Assembly (NCBI GenBank): GCA_900549275.1
Contig: URNU01000048.1
Span: 1-8,244 of the forward strand
Length of the DNA stretch: 8,244 nt
Reading direction: 5' to 3'
Source: an uncultured Collinsella sp.
Lineage (GTDB): Bacteria; Actinomycetota; Coriobacteriia; Coriobacteriales; Coriobacteriaceae
The position numbers were made by a program, and so were the translations under genes. Position 1 is the stretch's first letter. Every line of letters begins with the position of its first letter. The notes beneath the pieces were generated by a model. It saw only the letters and a program-made list of their open reading frames with translations, did not search any database and was not told where the DNA came from. Positions 1 through 6,483 of this stretch are shown here, one piece after another.

Positions 1-426
1 GGCCTTTCTCTTGGCGCGGACGATTACGTGGTCAAGCCGTTCCGTCCGCTGGAGCTCATTGCGCGCGTTCACGCTCAGCTCCGTCGTTACACTAGCTACG
101 GCAGCCGCGCACAGGCGGTCGAGTCGCCGACCATCCAACTCGATGGCCTCGAGATCAATCGCGATGCTCGCTCCGTGGCAGTGGACGGTGCACCGGTGCG
201 CCTCACGCCCATCGAGTATTCCATCTTGCTGTATCTGGTCGAGCATCGTGGCAGCGTGGTGGCCGTGGGGGACTTGTTCCGCGCGGTGTGGAACGAGGAC
301 TTTATGCCCGGCTCCAACAATACGGTGATGGTGCACATCCGCCATCTGCGCGAAAAGATCGGCGACGATGCTCAAAAGCCGCGCTTTATCAAAAACGTCT
401 GGGGCGTCGGCTACATAATCGAATAA
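1..426 (+). CDS. OmpR-family response regulator, C-terminal part (5' truncated by window edge)
   Basis: The frame is open from base 1 and stops with TAA at 424-426, giving 141 visible residues. The first visible residues, GADDYVVKPF, are the end of a receiver domain; Lys12 in window numbering is the invariant lysine near the phosphorylation site. The phospho-acceptor Asp lies upstream of the window. After a short linker, residues about 45-140 form an OmpR/PhoB winged-helix DNA-binding domain, with the family hallmarks RLTPIEYSILLYLVEHRG, a recognition-helix region NNTVMVHIRHLREKI and a terminal KNVWGVGYIIE. It is a DNA-binding transcription factor activated by phosphorylation, presumably by the kinase that starts 26 bases downstream. 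The VanS-like partner suggests a VanR-like regulator, but no vanH/A/X-type target gene is visible. Function class is certain; the regulon is unknown. Confidence 0.95.
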   Translation, partial: GLSLGADDYVVKPFRPLELIARVHAQLRRYTSYGSRAQAVESPTIQLDGLEINRDARSVAVDGAPVRLTPIEYSILLYLVEHRGSVVAVGDLFRAVWNEDFMPGSNNTVMVHIRHLREKIGDDAQKPRFIKNVWGVGYIIE

Positions 427-439
427 CGCCTTTGATGGT

Positions 440-447
440 GGGGGAAG
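440..447 (+). promoter_or_regulatory. Ribosome binding site fixing the VanS-like kinase start
   Basis: GGGGGAAG ends 5 bases before the ATG at 453. It favours that start over the in-frame ATG at 435, which lies upstream of this site, and over the open frame continuing back into the regulator gene. Confidence 0.6.
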
Positions 448-452
448 TGGAT

Positions 453-1691
453 ATGACAAAAGACGATAGGCGGGTATTCGAGGTGCCCGATCGACTCTTT
501 GAATACATAAAGGCGGTCGTCGACAACCGCGCGCTTGCGACGGTACTGCTCTTTTTGTTGAGTCTGCTACTCATTGGCATTGACAATATCGTTGGCATTC
601 TGGCGGTTTTGCTCATTGGCTTCTTGCTGATCGATCGATTCGAAATCGTTCGCCGCTGCGTGGTAATCGGCGGTGCCGCGTGGACAATTACGCTGGCGAT
701 CGGGGCCATGGCGCTTGGCGGTATTGGCGAGCCCGTGTTCTTTGATGCCGCCTTTGTGTTCAATATGCTCGGCTTTGTGCTGGCGCTCGCCGTGTGTGTC
801 CTGTTCTTTTGCGGGCGTGCCCTGTATTACCAGGGTTATGAGCAAGGCGAGCAGCATGCCGACCGCGTGATCGCCGCCCGTATTCAGGACCGTCTGATCG
901 ATAACCCCGACACGTGGGATACCATCGACGGTGACTTTCTCGAAGTCGAGGGTGCGCTCAACCGGGCGCGCGATTGCGAGCGTAAGGTGCAACAGGCCTT
1001 GCGTGACGAATCGCATCGCAAAGATGACCTGGTTACGTACCTAGCGCACGACCTGCGTACGCCGCTCGCCAGCGTGGTGGGCTATCTTTCGCTCCTGCAG
1101 GAGGCCCCCGATTTGCCGCTTGAGCAGCGCGCGCGCTTTACGGGCGTGGCACTCGACAAGGCCCATCGGCTCGACGCGCTCATCGAGGAGTTCTTCGACA
1201 TCACGCGTTTCGATTTCCACGATATTGTGCTCACCCGCGCCTACGTCGATTTGGGGCTATTGCTGGCGCAGGTGGCCGACGAGTTCTATCCCATTCTCAA
1301 CGAACAGCGCAAGGAAGCCCAGGTTGATATCTGCGAGGACCTGACGGTGCTCGTGGACGGCGACAAGATGGCTCGCGTATTCAACAACATCATGAAAAAC
1401 GCCGTTGCCTATAGCTATGAAGGCTCGACGATCATGATTGAGGCTGGGCGCCAAGATGACGGTGGCGTGCGAATTCGCTTTATCAATCAGGGCGATCCGA
1501 TCCCTGAGCCAAAGCTCAAGGTGATTTTTGAGAAGTTCTATCGCCTGGATGCAGCGCGTGCGACCAATCGCGGCGGTGCTGGGCTGGGGCTTGCCATCGC
1601 CAAGGAGATTGTATGCGCGCATGGCGGTACCATCGCGTGCGAATCGACGCCCGAGCATACCATCTTTACCATCGACCTGCCCGCCGCGTAG
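453..1691 (+). CDS. VanS-like sensor histidine kinase with four membrane helices
   Basis: This 412-residue membrane kinase should autophosphorylate on histidine and pass the phosphate to the regulator encoded just upstream. Hydrophobic segments lie at about residues 27-43, 46-62, 68-89 and 101-120, joined by short loops, so there is little room for an extracellular sensor domain. A charged, probably coiled-coil linker (about 125-190) leads to the H-box YLAHDLRTPLASVVGYLSLL, with His199 the likely phosphorylation site. The catalytic domain has an N-box NNIMKNAVAYS (311-321), an F-box FEKFYRLD (359-366) and a G2 box GGAGLGLAIAKEI (374-386). The G1 position reads FINQGDPIP, with Asn in place of the usual Asp of DxGxG; from memory this is typical of the VanS subfamily and need not mean loss of activity. 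The ATG at 453 was chosen for its ribosome binding site. The ligand is unknown and the match to VanS rests on the kinase core only. Confidence 0.92.
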   Translation: MTKDDRRVFEVPDRLFEYIKAVVDNRALATVLLFLLSLLLIGIDNIVGILAVLLIGFLLIDRFEIVRRCVVIGGAAWTITLAIGAMALGGIGEPVFFDAAFVFNMLGFVLALAVCVLFFCGRALYYQGYEQGEQHADRVIAARIQDRLIDNPDTWDTIDGDFLEVEGALNRARDCERKVQQALRDESHRKDDLVTYLAHDLRTPLASVVGYLSLLQEAPDLPLEQRARFTGVALDKAHRLDALIEEFFDITRFDFHDIVLTRAYVDLGLLLAQVADEFYPILNEQRKEAQVDICEDLTVLVDGDKMARVFNNIMKNAVAYSYEGSTIMIEAGRQDDGGVRIRFINQGDPIPEPKLKVIFEKFYRLDAARATNRGGAGLGLAIAKEIVCAHGGTIACESTPEHTIFTIDLPAA

Positions 1692-1752
1692 CGTAGGCGC
1701 CTTTACAAACACCTGACAATGCGCTCACGTGCATATGAGCCGCGGTTTCTAC

Positions 1753-1779
1753 TATCGATACTGCTGAATTGATATCGAT
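1753..1779 (+). repeat. Paired TATCGAT sites upstream of pstB
   Basis: TATCGATA at 1753-1760 and TATCGAT at 1773-1779 begin exactly 20 bases apart, two helical turns. Because the motif is nearly self-complementary, the pair reads both as a direct repeat and as an inverted repeat (ATCGATA, 12 bases, TATCGAT). It ends just before the pstB ribosome binding site. It could be an operator for one of the adjacent response regulators or a weak RNA hairpin. No function is shown by sequence alone. Confidence 0.35.
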
Positions 1780-1781
1780 GT

Positions 1782-1786
1782 GGAGG
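1782..1786 (+). promoter_or_regulatory. Ribosome binding site of pstB
   Basis: A perfect GGAGG lies 8 bases before the ATG at 1795. An in-frame GTG at 1780 overlaps this site, so it is an unlikely start. Confidence 0.7.
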
Positions 1787-1794
1787 TATGCGGT

Positions 1795-2670
1795 ATGACG
1801 GCTGCTGCGGCCATGGAGCCCACGGAGCTCGAGGAGCTAATGGAGGCGCAAGCCGAGGCTGCGCACGAGCGCGAAGTCGGGGACGCGACTCGTCCCACGG
1901 CGCAGGATCTTGCCGCCTCGTCGACGCGCATCGACGTCGAGGGCCTCGACCTGTTCTATGGCGACCACCACGCGCTCAAGGACGTATCCATCAAGATTCG
2001 CGACAAGCAGATCACCTCGTTTATCGGTCCTTCGGGCTGCGGCAAGTCGACGTTGCTGCGTTGCTTTAACCGCATGAACGACGGCATCAAGGACTGCCGC
2101 ATCGAGGGCAAGATCGCGCTCGACGGCCAGGATATCCTGGGCGACTACGACATCTGCCGCCTGCGTCAGCGTGTGGGCATGGTGTTCCAGCGCCCTAACC
2201 CGTTTCCCATGAGCATCTACGACAACGTCGCGTATGGTCCGCGCGGCATGGGCGTGCGCGATCGTGTCGTTCTGGATGAGCTGGTCGAGGACTCTCTTCG
2301 TCGCGCTGCGCTATGGGATGAGGTCAAGGACAAGCTCAAGGAGTCGGGGCTGGGTCTTTCGGGCGGGCAGCAGCAGCGTCTGTGCATCGCCCGCGCGCTT
2401 GCCGTGCAACCCGATATTCTGCTGATGGACGAGCCCACGAGCGCTCTCGATCCTGTGTCGACGGTGGTGGTTGAGCAGCTGGCCTGCGAGCTCAAAGAGA
2501 CCTGCACGCTCGTGGTCGTTACGCACAATATGCAGCAGGCGGCGCGTATCTCCGACTCGGTCGCGTTTTTCTTGCTGGGTGAGTTGGTGGAGCACGCGCC
2601 CACCGCTCAGCTCTTCAAAAATCCCACCGACCCGCGCACGGCGGATTATTTGACGGGACGTTTTGGCTGA
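1795..2670 (+). CDS. pstB: Phosphate ABC transporter ATP-binding protein PstB
   Basis: This 291-residue protein is the cytoplasmic ATPase that drives high-affinity phosphate import through the PstA/PstC channel. All ABC motifs are present: Walker A GPSGCGKST (78-86), Q-loop Gln132 within the PstB-specific VFQRPNPFPMSIYDNVAYG, signature LSGGQ (188-192), Walker B ILLMDE (208-213) and H-loop His244. The RPNPFPMSIYDN stretch and the ending NPTDPRTADYLTGRFG separate PstB from other ABC ATPases. PstB proteins are usually about 250-275 residues; this one has roughly 45 extra N-terminal residues, rich in Glu and Ala, before the ABC domain begins at RIDVEGLDLFYG. If the ATG at 1813 were used, the extension would be six residues shorter. 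The pst permease and binding-protein genes are not adjacent: the gene upstream is a VanS-like kinase. PhoP- and PhoR-like genes follow, fitting a phosphate role and suggesting signalling as well as transport. Identity is very secure. Confidence 0.97.
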   Translation: MTAAAAMEPTELEELMEAQAEAAHEREVGDATRPTAQDLAASSTRIDVEGLDLFYGDHHALKDVSIKIRDKQITSFIGPSGCGKSTLLRCFNRMNDGIKDCRIEGKIALDGQDILGDYDICRLRQRVGMVFQRPNPFPMSIYDNVAYGPRGMGVRDRVVLDELVEDSLRRAALWDEVKDKLKESGLGLSGGQQQRLCIARALAVQPDILLMDEPTSALDPVSTVVVEQLACELKETCTLVVVTHNMQQAARISDSVAFFLLGELVEHAPTAQLFKNPTDPRTADYLTGRFG

Positions 2671-2680
2671 TACCATCTAG

Positions 2681-2694
2681 TAAAGGTACCTTTA
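2681..2694 (+). repeat. 14-base perfect palindrome between pstB and phoP
   Basis: TAAAGGTACCTTTA is exactly self-complementary over 14 bases and sits in the 64-base gap between the pstB stop and the phoP start. It is not followed by a T-run, so it is not a terminator. A dimeric DNA-binding protein is a reasonable but unproven reading. I see no Pho-box-like tandem repeat beside it. Confidence 0.4.
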
Positions 2695-2721
2695 GGGTTA
2701 AGATGCGGTCATGCCGGCCGC

Positions 2722-2728
2722 AAAGGGG
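2722..2728 (+). promoter_or_regulatory. Ribosome binding site deciding the phoP start
   Basis: AAAGGGG lies 6 bases before the ATG at 2735. It overrides the earlier in-frame ATG at 2711, whose extra residues would precede the normal start of a receiver domain. Confidence 0.65.
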
Positions 2729-2734
2729 TTCAAC

Positions 2735-3463
2735 ATGATCTATTACGTCGAGGACGATGACAACATCAGGGATTTGACGGTCTATGCACTGCGCAAGCAG
2801 GGAATCGAGGCCGAAGGCTTTTCGTGCGATGGCGAGTTTAAGGCCGCCGTGGCGCGACGGGTACCCGATGCCGTCCTGCTCGACATCATGCTGCCCGATA
2901 CCGACGGTTTGGCAATTATGCGTCGCCTGCGCGCCGACCGCCTGACGGCGACGGTGCCCATCATGATGCTCACTGCCAAGGATACCGAGCTCGATAAGGT
3001 AATGGCGCTCGATGGCGGTGCCGACGACTATCTGACCAAGCCGTTTTCGCTCATGGAGCTTGCCAGCCGTTGCCGTGCGCTGCTGCGCCGCGGCGGTATG
3101 GTCAAGCAGGCGAGCGATGTGCTCAGCGTGGGCGATATCGTGCTTTCGCCCAGCCATCGCGAGGTGACCGTTGCTGGCGAGCCGCTCAAGCTTACTTTGC
3201 GTGAGTTCGATTTGCTCGAATATCTTATGCGCAAGCCCGGCGTGGTCTTTACCCGTGAGTCGCTGCTGCAGAGCGTGTGGGGCTGGGACTTCGACGGCGG
3301 CTCGCGTACCGTCGACGTTCACGTACAGACGCTTCGCCAAAAGCTCGGCGAGCGTGCCAGCGCTATCGAGACGGTGCGCGGCGTGGGCTATCGCCTGGCG
3401 GAGCCTTCTGCCGACGACGGAAGCGAAGACGCAGATTCCGTAGCTGCCGCATCGGAGGAGTAG
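2735..3463 (+). CDS. phoP: PhoP/PhoB-like response regulator of the OmpR family
   Basis: This 242-residue two-domain transcription factor is probably the phosphate-starvation regulator paired with the following PhoR-like kinase. The receiver domain (1-117) starts directly with IYYVEDDDNIR, giving the acidic pocket. The phospho-acceptor is Asp50 in VLLDIMLPDTDG, Thr80 is the switch residue in MLTAK, and Lys102 is the conserved lysine in YLTKPF. A winged-helix DNA-binding domain (about 130-232) follows, with LKLTLREFDLLEYLM, SRTVDVHVQTLRQKL and TVRGVGYRL. The last 18 residues are a low-complexity acidic and Ala/Ser tail that is not part of the fold; its final codons contain the ribosome binding site of phoR. 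The gene lies 64 bases after pstB and 3 bases before phoR, so phoP and phoR are almost certainly cotranscribed. The phosphate assignment is inferred from pstB and the PhoR-like partner; the domain class itself is certain. Confidence 0.9.
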   Translation: MIYYVEDDDNIRDLTVYALRKQGIEAEGFSCDGEFKAAVARRVPDAVLLDIMLPDTDGLAIMRRLRADRLTATVPIMMLTAKDTELDKVMALDGGADDYLTKPFSLMELASRCRALLRRGGMVKQASDVLSVGDIVLSPSHREVTVAGEPLKLTLREFDLLEYLMRKPGVVFTRESLLQSVWGWDFDGGSRTVDVHVQTLRQKLGERASAIETVRGVGYRLAEPSADDGSEDADSVAAASEE

Positions 3464-3466
3464 CCC

Positions 3467-4891
3467 GTGGTCTTCGCCCCCCAGGGAAAGCACACGCTTT
3501 CCCATCGCGTGTTCGCGACGATTTTCATCTGTGCCATGGCGGTGATTGTCGCCTTTACGGTGCTGGGTGCGTTCTTTGTGCAAAACACCTTGGCAGACGC
3601 CACGAGTGCCAACCTTTCGCAAGAAACCGAGCTTATTGCCGCCGCCTTAAACGAGCAGCAGGAGCCCATCGCATTTTTGCGAAGCCTCGATCGCGAGGAC
3701 CTTCGTATCACGCTGATCAACAGGGATGGATCGGTCGCCTACGACAACGAGGCGTCTCCTTCCATGTTGCCCAACCATGGCGATCGCCCCGAGGTCGTTG
3801 AGGCCCTTGAGAGCGGTTCGGGCTCCGCGGAGCGCTCGAGCGCCACGCTCGACGAGATTATGCTATATCGCGCCGTCGCCCTTGATAACGGTCAGGTCGT
3901 TCGTTTGGCGCAAGCCCAGCCTGGCGTCGCGGCGATTTTGCTTTCGCTGGTGGCGCCGATGCTGCTTATCGCGGCGGCGGGCGCGGTGCTTTCGTTTTTC
4001 CTTGCGCGCCGCGAATCCCGTGCCATCATTGCGCCGCTGCAGGAGGTCGATTTGGACCACCCGCGCCGTAGCTATGAACATGCCTACACCGAGATGGTTC
4101 CCATGCTCGAGCGCATTGAGTCGCAGCGCCAGGAGCTTAAACGCCAGATGGCGGTGCTGGCCGATAATGACCGTATGCGTCGCGAGTTCACGGCCAATAT
4201 CACTCATGAGCTCAAGACCCCGCTTACCGCGATTTCGGGCTATGCCGAGCTTATTGCAAACGGCATGGTTGAGGGCGAGGATGACCTGCGCAACTTTGGC
4301 GGCCGCATCTACCGCGAGGCGGGACGCCTGGCGGCGCTCGTTAACGACATCCTCACGCTTTCCAACTTGGACGAGGCGGAGCGAGCATCTGAGGGCGAGG
4401 CGGTGCCCATTGGGTCCACGGAGCCTATCGAGCTCTCTCGCGCCATTTTGACGGTGGAACAGCGTCTTGAGCAGGTTGCCCGGCAGTCGAATGTGACCAT
4501 TGGGCACGAGACGAAGCCCGTGGTGATCGAAGGCGTGTCGCGCCTGATCGACGAGCTGATCTATAACCTTGCAAGCAACGCCATTCGCTACAACCGACCT
4601 GGCGGTACGGTCACGCTGCGCTGCGGAACCAACGATGAGGGCCGTCCGTACCTGTCTGTTGCTGACACGGGTATCGGTATTGCGCCCGAAGAGCAGGGTA
4701 AAGTGTTCGAGCGTTTTTACCGTGTGGACAAGAGTCGTTCTAAGGCGCGTGGCGGAACCGGCCTGGGCTTGGCGATTGTTAAGCATGCCGCTCTGTACCA
4801 TCATGCCGCGATTGACCTGTCGAGTGAACCGGGCGTGGGGACTACCATTACGGTGACGTTTCCCGTGCAGCAAGAGGGACCGTTCGCGTAG
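3467..4891 (+). CDS. phoR: PhoR-like sensor histidine kinase
   Basis: This 474-residue membrane kinase starts at GTG 3467, set by GGAGGAG at 3454-3460 inside the end of phoP. Membrane helices lie at about 15-38 and 153-180, enclosing an extracellular domain of about 115 residues. That domain contains INRDGSVAYDNEASPSM and NHGDRPEVVEALESG, a pattern seen in PhoR-type kinases of Gram-positive bacteria. The segment after helix 2 (about 181-225) resembles only a degenerate HAMP region, and there is no room for the PAS domain of classical PhoR. The H-box is FTANITHELKTPLTAISGYAE with His247. The N-box is NLASNAIRY (367-375), the G1 box DTGIGI (400-405), the F-box FERFYRVD (414-421) and the G2 box GGTGLGLAIVKH (429-440). 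All catalytic motifs are intact. It should phosphorylate the upstream regulator when phosphate is low, with pst status as the likely signal; that part is inferred from context. Confidence 0.9.
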   Translation: MVFAPQGKHTLSHRVFATIFICAMAVIVAFTVLGAFFVQNTLADATSANLSQETELIAAALNEQQEPIAFLRSLDREDLRITLINRDGSVAYDNEASPSMLPNHGDRPEVVEALESGSGSAERSSATLDEIMLYRAVALDNGQVVRLAQAQPGVAAILLSLVAPMLLIAAAGAVLSFFLARRESRAIIAPLQEVDLDHPRRSYEHAYTEMVPMLERIESQRQELKRQMAVLADNDRMRREFTANITHELKTPLTAISGYAELIANGMVEGEDDLRNFGGRIYREAGRLAALVNDILTLSNLDEAERASEGEAVPIGSTEPIELSRAILTVEQRLEQVARQSNVTIGHETKPVVIEGVSRLIDELIYNLASNAIRYNRPGGTVTLRCGTNDEGRPYLSVADTGIGIAPEEQGKVFERFYRVDKSRSKARGGTGLGLAIVKHAALYHHAAIDLSSEPGVGTTITVTFPVQQEGPFA

Positions 4892-4918
4892 CTGTGTGGC
4901 AAAAACCGAGGATTAGAC

Positions 4919-4980
4919 GATACACCCGCGTCTCCGCTGCCGCGTAGGTTGTTGCGCAACTTACGCGCGGACGCTGTATC
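4919..4980 (+). other. Long imperfect hairpin in the phoR-cpsC spacer
   Basis: Nested complementary arms span 62 bases. GATACA (4919-4924) pairs with TGTATC (4975-4980) and GCGTC (4928-4932) with GACGC (4970-4974). CGC (4935-4937) pairs with GCG (4967-4969), and GCGTAGGTTG (4942-4951) with CAACTTACGC (4957-4966), the last including one G-T wobble and closing a 5-base loop. No T-run follows, so it is a poor rho-independent terminator. It may be a 3' structure on the phoPR message, an RNA leader of the cps genes, or an operator. Pairing was worked out by eye. Confidence 0.5.
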
Positions 4981-4992
4981 TTATGTATAGAG

Positions 4993-5022
4993 TTCGGACA
5001 TGGCAGAAAGATGCGATATCAT
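4993..5022 (+). promoter_or_regulatory. Possible promoter for the cpsC-cpsD-cpsB operon
   Basis: TTCGGA (4993-4998) and TATCAT (5017-5022) are spaced 18 bases apart, about 48 bases before the cpsC start. The -35 match is poor. An alternative -10, TATAGA at 4986-4991, lies close by. A new promoter is expected here because the spacer is long and the gene functions change. Confidence 0.25.
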
Positions 5023-5069
5023 ATGAGCAGTTTTGTCGATACGAACTAGGGAAATGAAAGGCAAGCTGC

Positions 5070-5726
5070 ATGACCCTTCTCGAACTGTTCCAGCTGCTTA
5101 AAAAGCACCTCAAGCTGGTCATTGCCCTTCCGGTGGTCTGCGCGATCGCCATGGGCGTCGTCTCCTTCGCTATGATGGACAACACCTACACCGCCACGAC
5201 GAGCATGTACGTTCTCGCCAAGACCGACGATAGCGGTCAGATGAGCTACAACGATCTTTCGGCGAGCCAGATGCTTTCCAACGATATCGCCACGCTGCTC
5301 GATAGCGATAGCGTTAAGGGCGGTGCTGCCAAGGATCTGGGCCTCGCCGATCTGGACGACTACAAGATTTCCGTTTCCTCCGAGACCACGACGCGCGTCA
5401 TCACGCTTTCGGTGACGGGCACCGATGCCGAGGAGACGGCAGAGGTGGCAAGGGCCATGGCCAGCTCGGTGAGTACGGTCGCTCAGAACGTCGGCGCTGC
5501 CCAGAGCATCAACGTTATCGATAAGGCTAAGACCCCCGAAGCTCCCAGCGGCCCCAAGCGCGCGCTGTACGTCGCCGTTGCGTTCCTCGCCGGTATCTTT
5601 ATCGCAGTTGCCTATGTCGTTTTGGCAGACATGCTCAATACCCGCATCCGCGGTGCCGAAGAGGCAGAAGAGCTCCTGGGTATTCCCGTTGTTGGCCGAA
5701 TTCCGGCTATGAAAGGTGGTAAATAG
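5070..5726 (+). CDS. cpsC: CpsC/CapA-type adaptor, Wzz-family chain-length regulator and tyrosine-kinase activator
   Basis: This 218-residue membrane protein activates the cytoplasmic BY-kinase encoded next, and in capsule systems it also influences polysaccharide chain length. A membrane helix lies at about 17-36, after the usual short cytoplasmic start TLLELFQLLKKH. Residues about 37-165 form the extracellular Wzz domain, with the typical YTATTSMYVLAK strand near its start. The Pro-containing motif KTPEAPSGPKR immediately precedes the second helix (about 167-187). The cytoplasmic tail, with NTRIRGAEEAEELLGIPVVGRIP, is the segment that in known CpsC/CapA proteins contacts and switches on the kinase. 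Length and topology are normal for Gram-positive members. The start has an AAAGG site 8 bases upstream. The stop is 2 bases before cpsD, so the two are translationally linked. The family is clear; the polymer, if any, is unknown. Confidence 0.92.
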   Translation: MTLLELFQLLKKHLKLVIALPVVCAIAMGVVSFAMMDNTYTATTSMYVLAKTDDSGQMSYNDLSASQMLSNDIATLLDSDSVKGGAAKDLGLADLDDYKISVSSETTTRVITLSVTGTDAEETAEVARAMASSVSTVAQNVGAAQSINVIDKAKTPEAPSGPKRALYVAVAFLAGIFIAVAYVVLADMLNTRIRGAEEAEELLGIPVVGRIPAMKGGK

Positions 5727-5728
5727 GC

Positions 5729-6466
5729 ATGGCTAAGGCAAAGAACACCGATAAGCTCGTTGTACAGAATGCCGCCAAGACCCTTCTGGCCAACATCCGC
5801 TTTGCGAGCGTGGACGACCCCATTCGCACCATCACCGTTACCTCCTCGATTCCCAACGAGGGCAAGTCTACGGTTGCCATTAACCTTGCTCAGGCAATCG
5901 CCACGAGCGGCAAGTCCGTGCTCCTGGTCGAGGCCGATATGCGCCGCAGGTCCCTTTCCGATATGCTCGGCGTTCGTTCGCGCGGCGGACTCTATGCGGT
6001 CCTTTCCGAGCAGATTTCGATTGACCAGGCAATTGTCGAGACGGGTCAGAAGAACTTCTACTTCCTCGATGCCGAGCCGCATATTCCCAATCCTGCAGAC
6101 ATCATCGTCTCTCATCGCTTTTCCAAGTTGGTCAAGGCACTGTCTGCTAAGTTCCAGTATGTCATCTTCGATGCTCCTCCGGTCGGCACCTTCATCGATG
6201 CTGCCGAGATTGCCAGCCTGACCGACGGCACGCTGTTTGTGGTGCGCGAGGACTTTACCAAGCGCGAAGAGGCACTCAACGCTATCGCCCAGCTTAAGAA
6301 GTCCGAGAAGGTCAAGCTCATCGGTACCGTTATGAATTACTGTGAGACCGAGACCAGCGAGTACTACTATTCTTACTACACCAAGGACGGTAAGAAGGTT
6401 AAGAAGGGCTCCGCCGATCAGGGCACTTCCAAAAAGGGCATCTTCACCAACCGGGCAAACGTTTAG
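5729..6466 (+). CDS. cpsD: CpsD/CapB-type bacterial tyrosine kinase (BY-kinase)
   Basis: This 245-residue cytoplasmic kinase autophosphorylates on a C-terminal tyrosine cluster and acts with the CpsC adaptor. The P-loop Walker A is SSIPNEGKSTVAINLAQA, with Lys46 and Ser47. Walker A' reads VLLVEADMRRR (64-74); the first Asp of the usual DxDxR is Glu here, a conservative change that I recall in some actinobacterial members. Walker B is YVIFDAPPVG (144-153). The tail SEYYYSYYTKDGKK carries five tyrosines (212, 213, 214, 216, 217), the expected phosphorylation cluster, and ends in a Lys/Ser-rich stretch. The N-terminal TLLANIRFA matches the segment that helps ring assembly in CapB. The matching phosphatase gene begins 17 bases after the stop. 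Confidence in the family is high; substrates other than itself cannot be told from sequence. Confidence 0.94.
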   Translation: MAKAKNTDKLVVQNAAKTLLANIRFASVDDPIRTITVTSSIPNEGKSTVAINLAQAIATSGKSVLLVEADMRRRSLSDMLGVRSRGGLYAVLSEQISIDQAIVETGQKNFYFLDAEPHIPNPADIIVSHRFSKLVKALSAKFQYVIFDAPPVGTFIDAAEIASLTDGTLFVVREDFTKREEALNAIAQLKKSEKVKLIGTVMNYCETETSEYYYSYYTKDGKKVKKGSADQGTSKKGIFTNRANV

Positions 6467-6483
6467 TTGATTAAGGCCGACCT

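Noticed and set aside
288..452. Upstream extension of the VanS-like kinase frame into the regulator gene
   Set aside because: The extra residues are basic and unlike any kinase N-terminus, overlap the regulator's coding sequence, and a proper ribosome binding site precedes the ATG at 453.
1692..1752. GGCGCC-centred inverted repeat after the VanS-like gene as a terminator
   Set aside because: The stem is only about 8 bases with no loop and no T-run, so it does not meet the form of a rho-independent terminator.
2615..3622. 335-codon open frame on the minus strand across phoP
   Set aside because: It is antisense to a clear response regulator, matches no family I recognise, has low-complexity His/Arg-rich content and is explained by the codon bias of a GC-rich gene.
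3863..4873. 336-codon open frame on the minus strand across phoR
   Set aside because: It mirrors the intact kinase gene, shows no recognisable domain and has Arg-rich composition typical of shadow frames.
4951..4960. GTTGCGCAAC as a stand-alone operator palindrome
   Set aside because: It is symmetric, but it lies within the larger hairpin, which explains more of the sequence; I could not separate the two readings.
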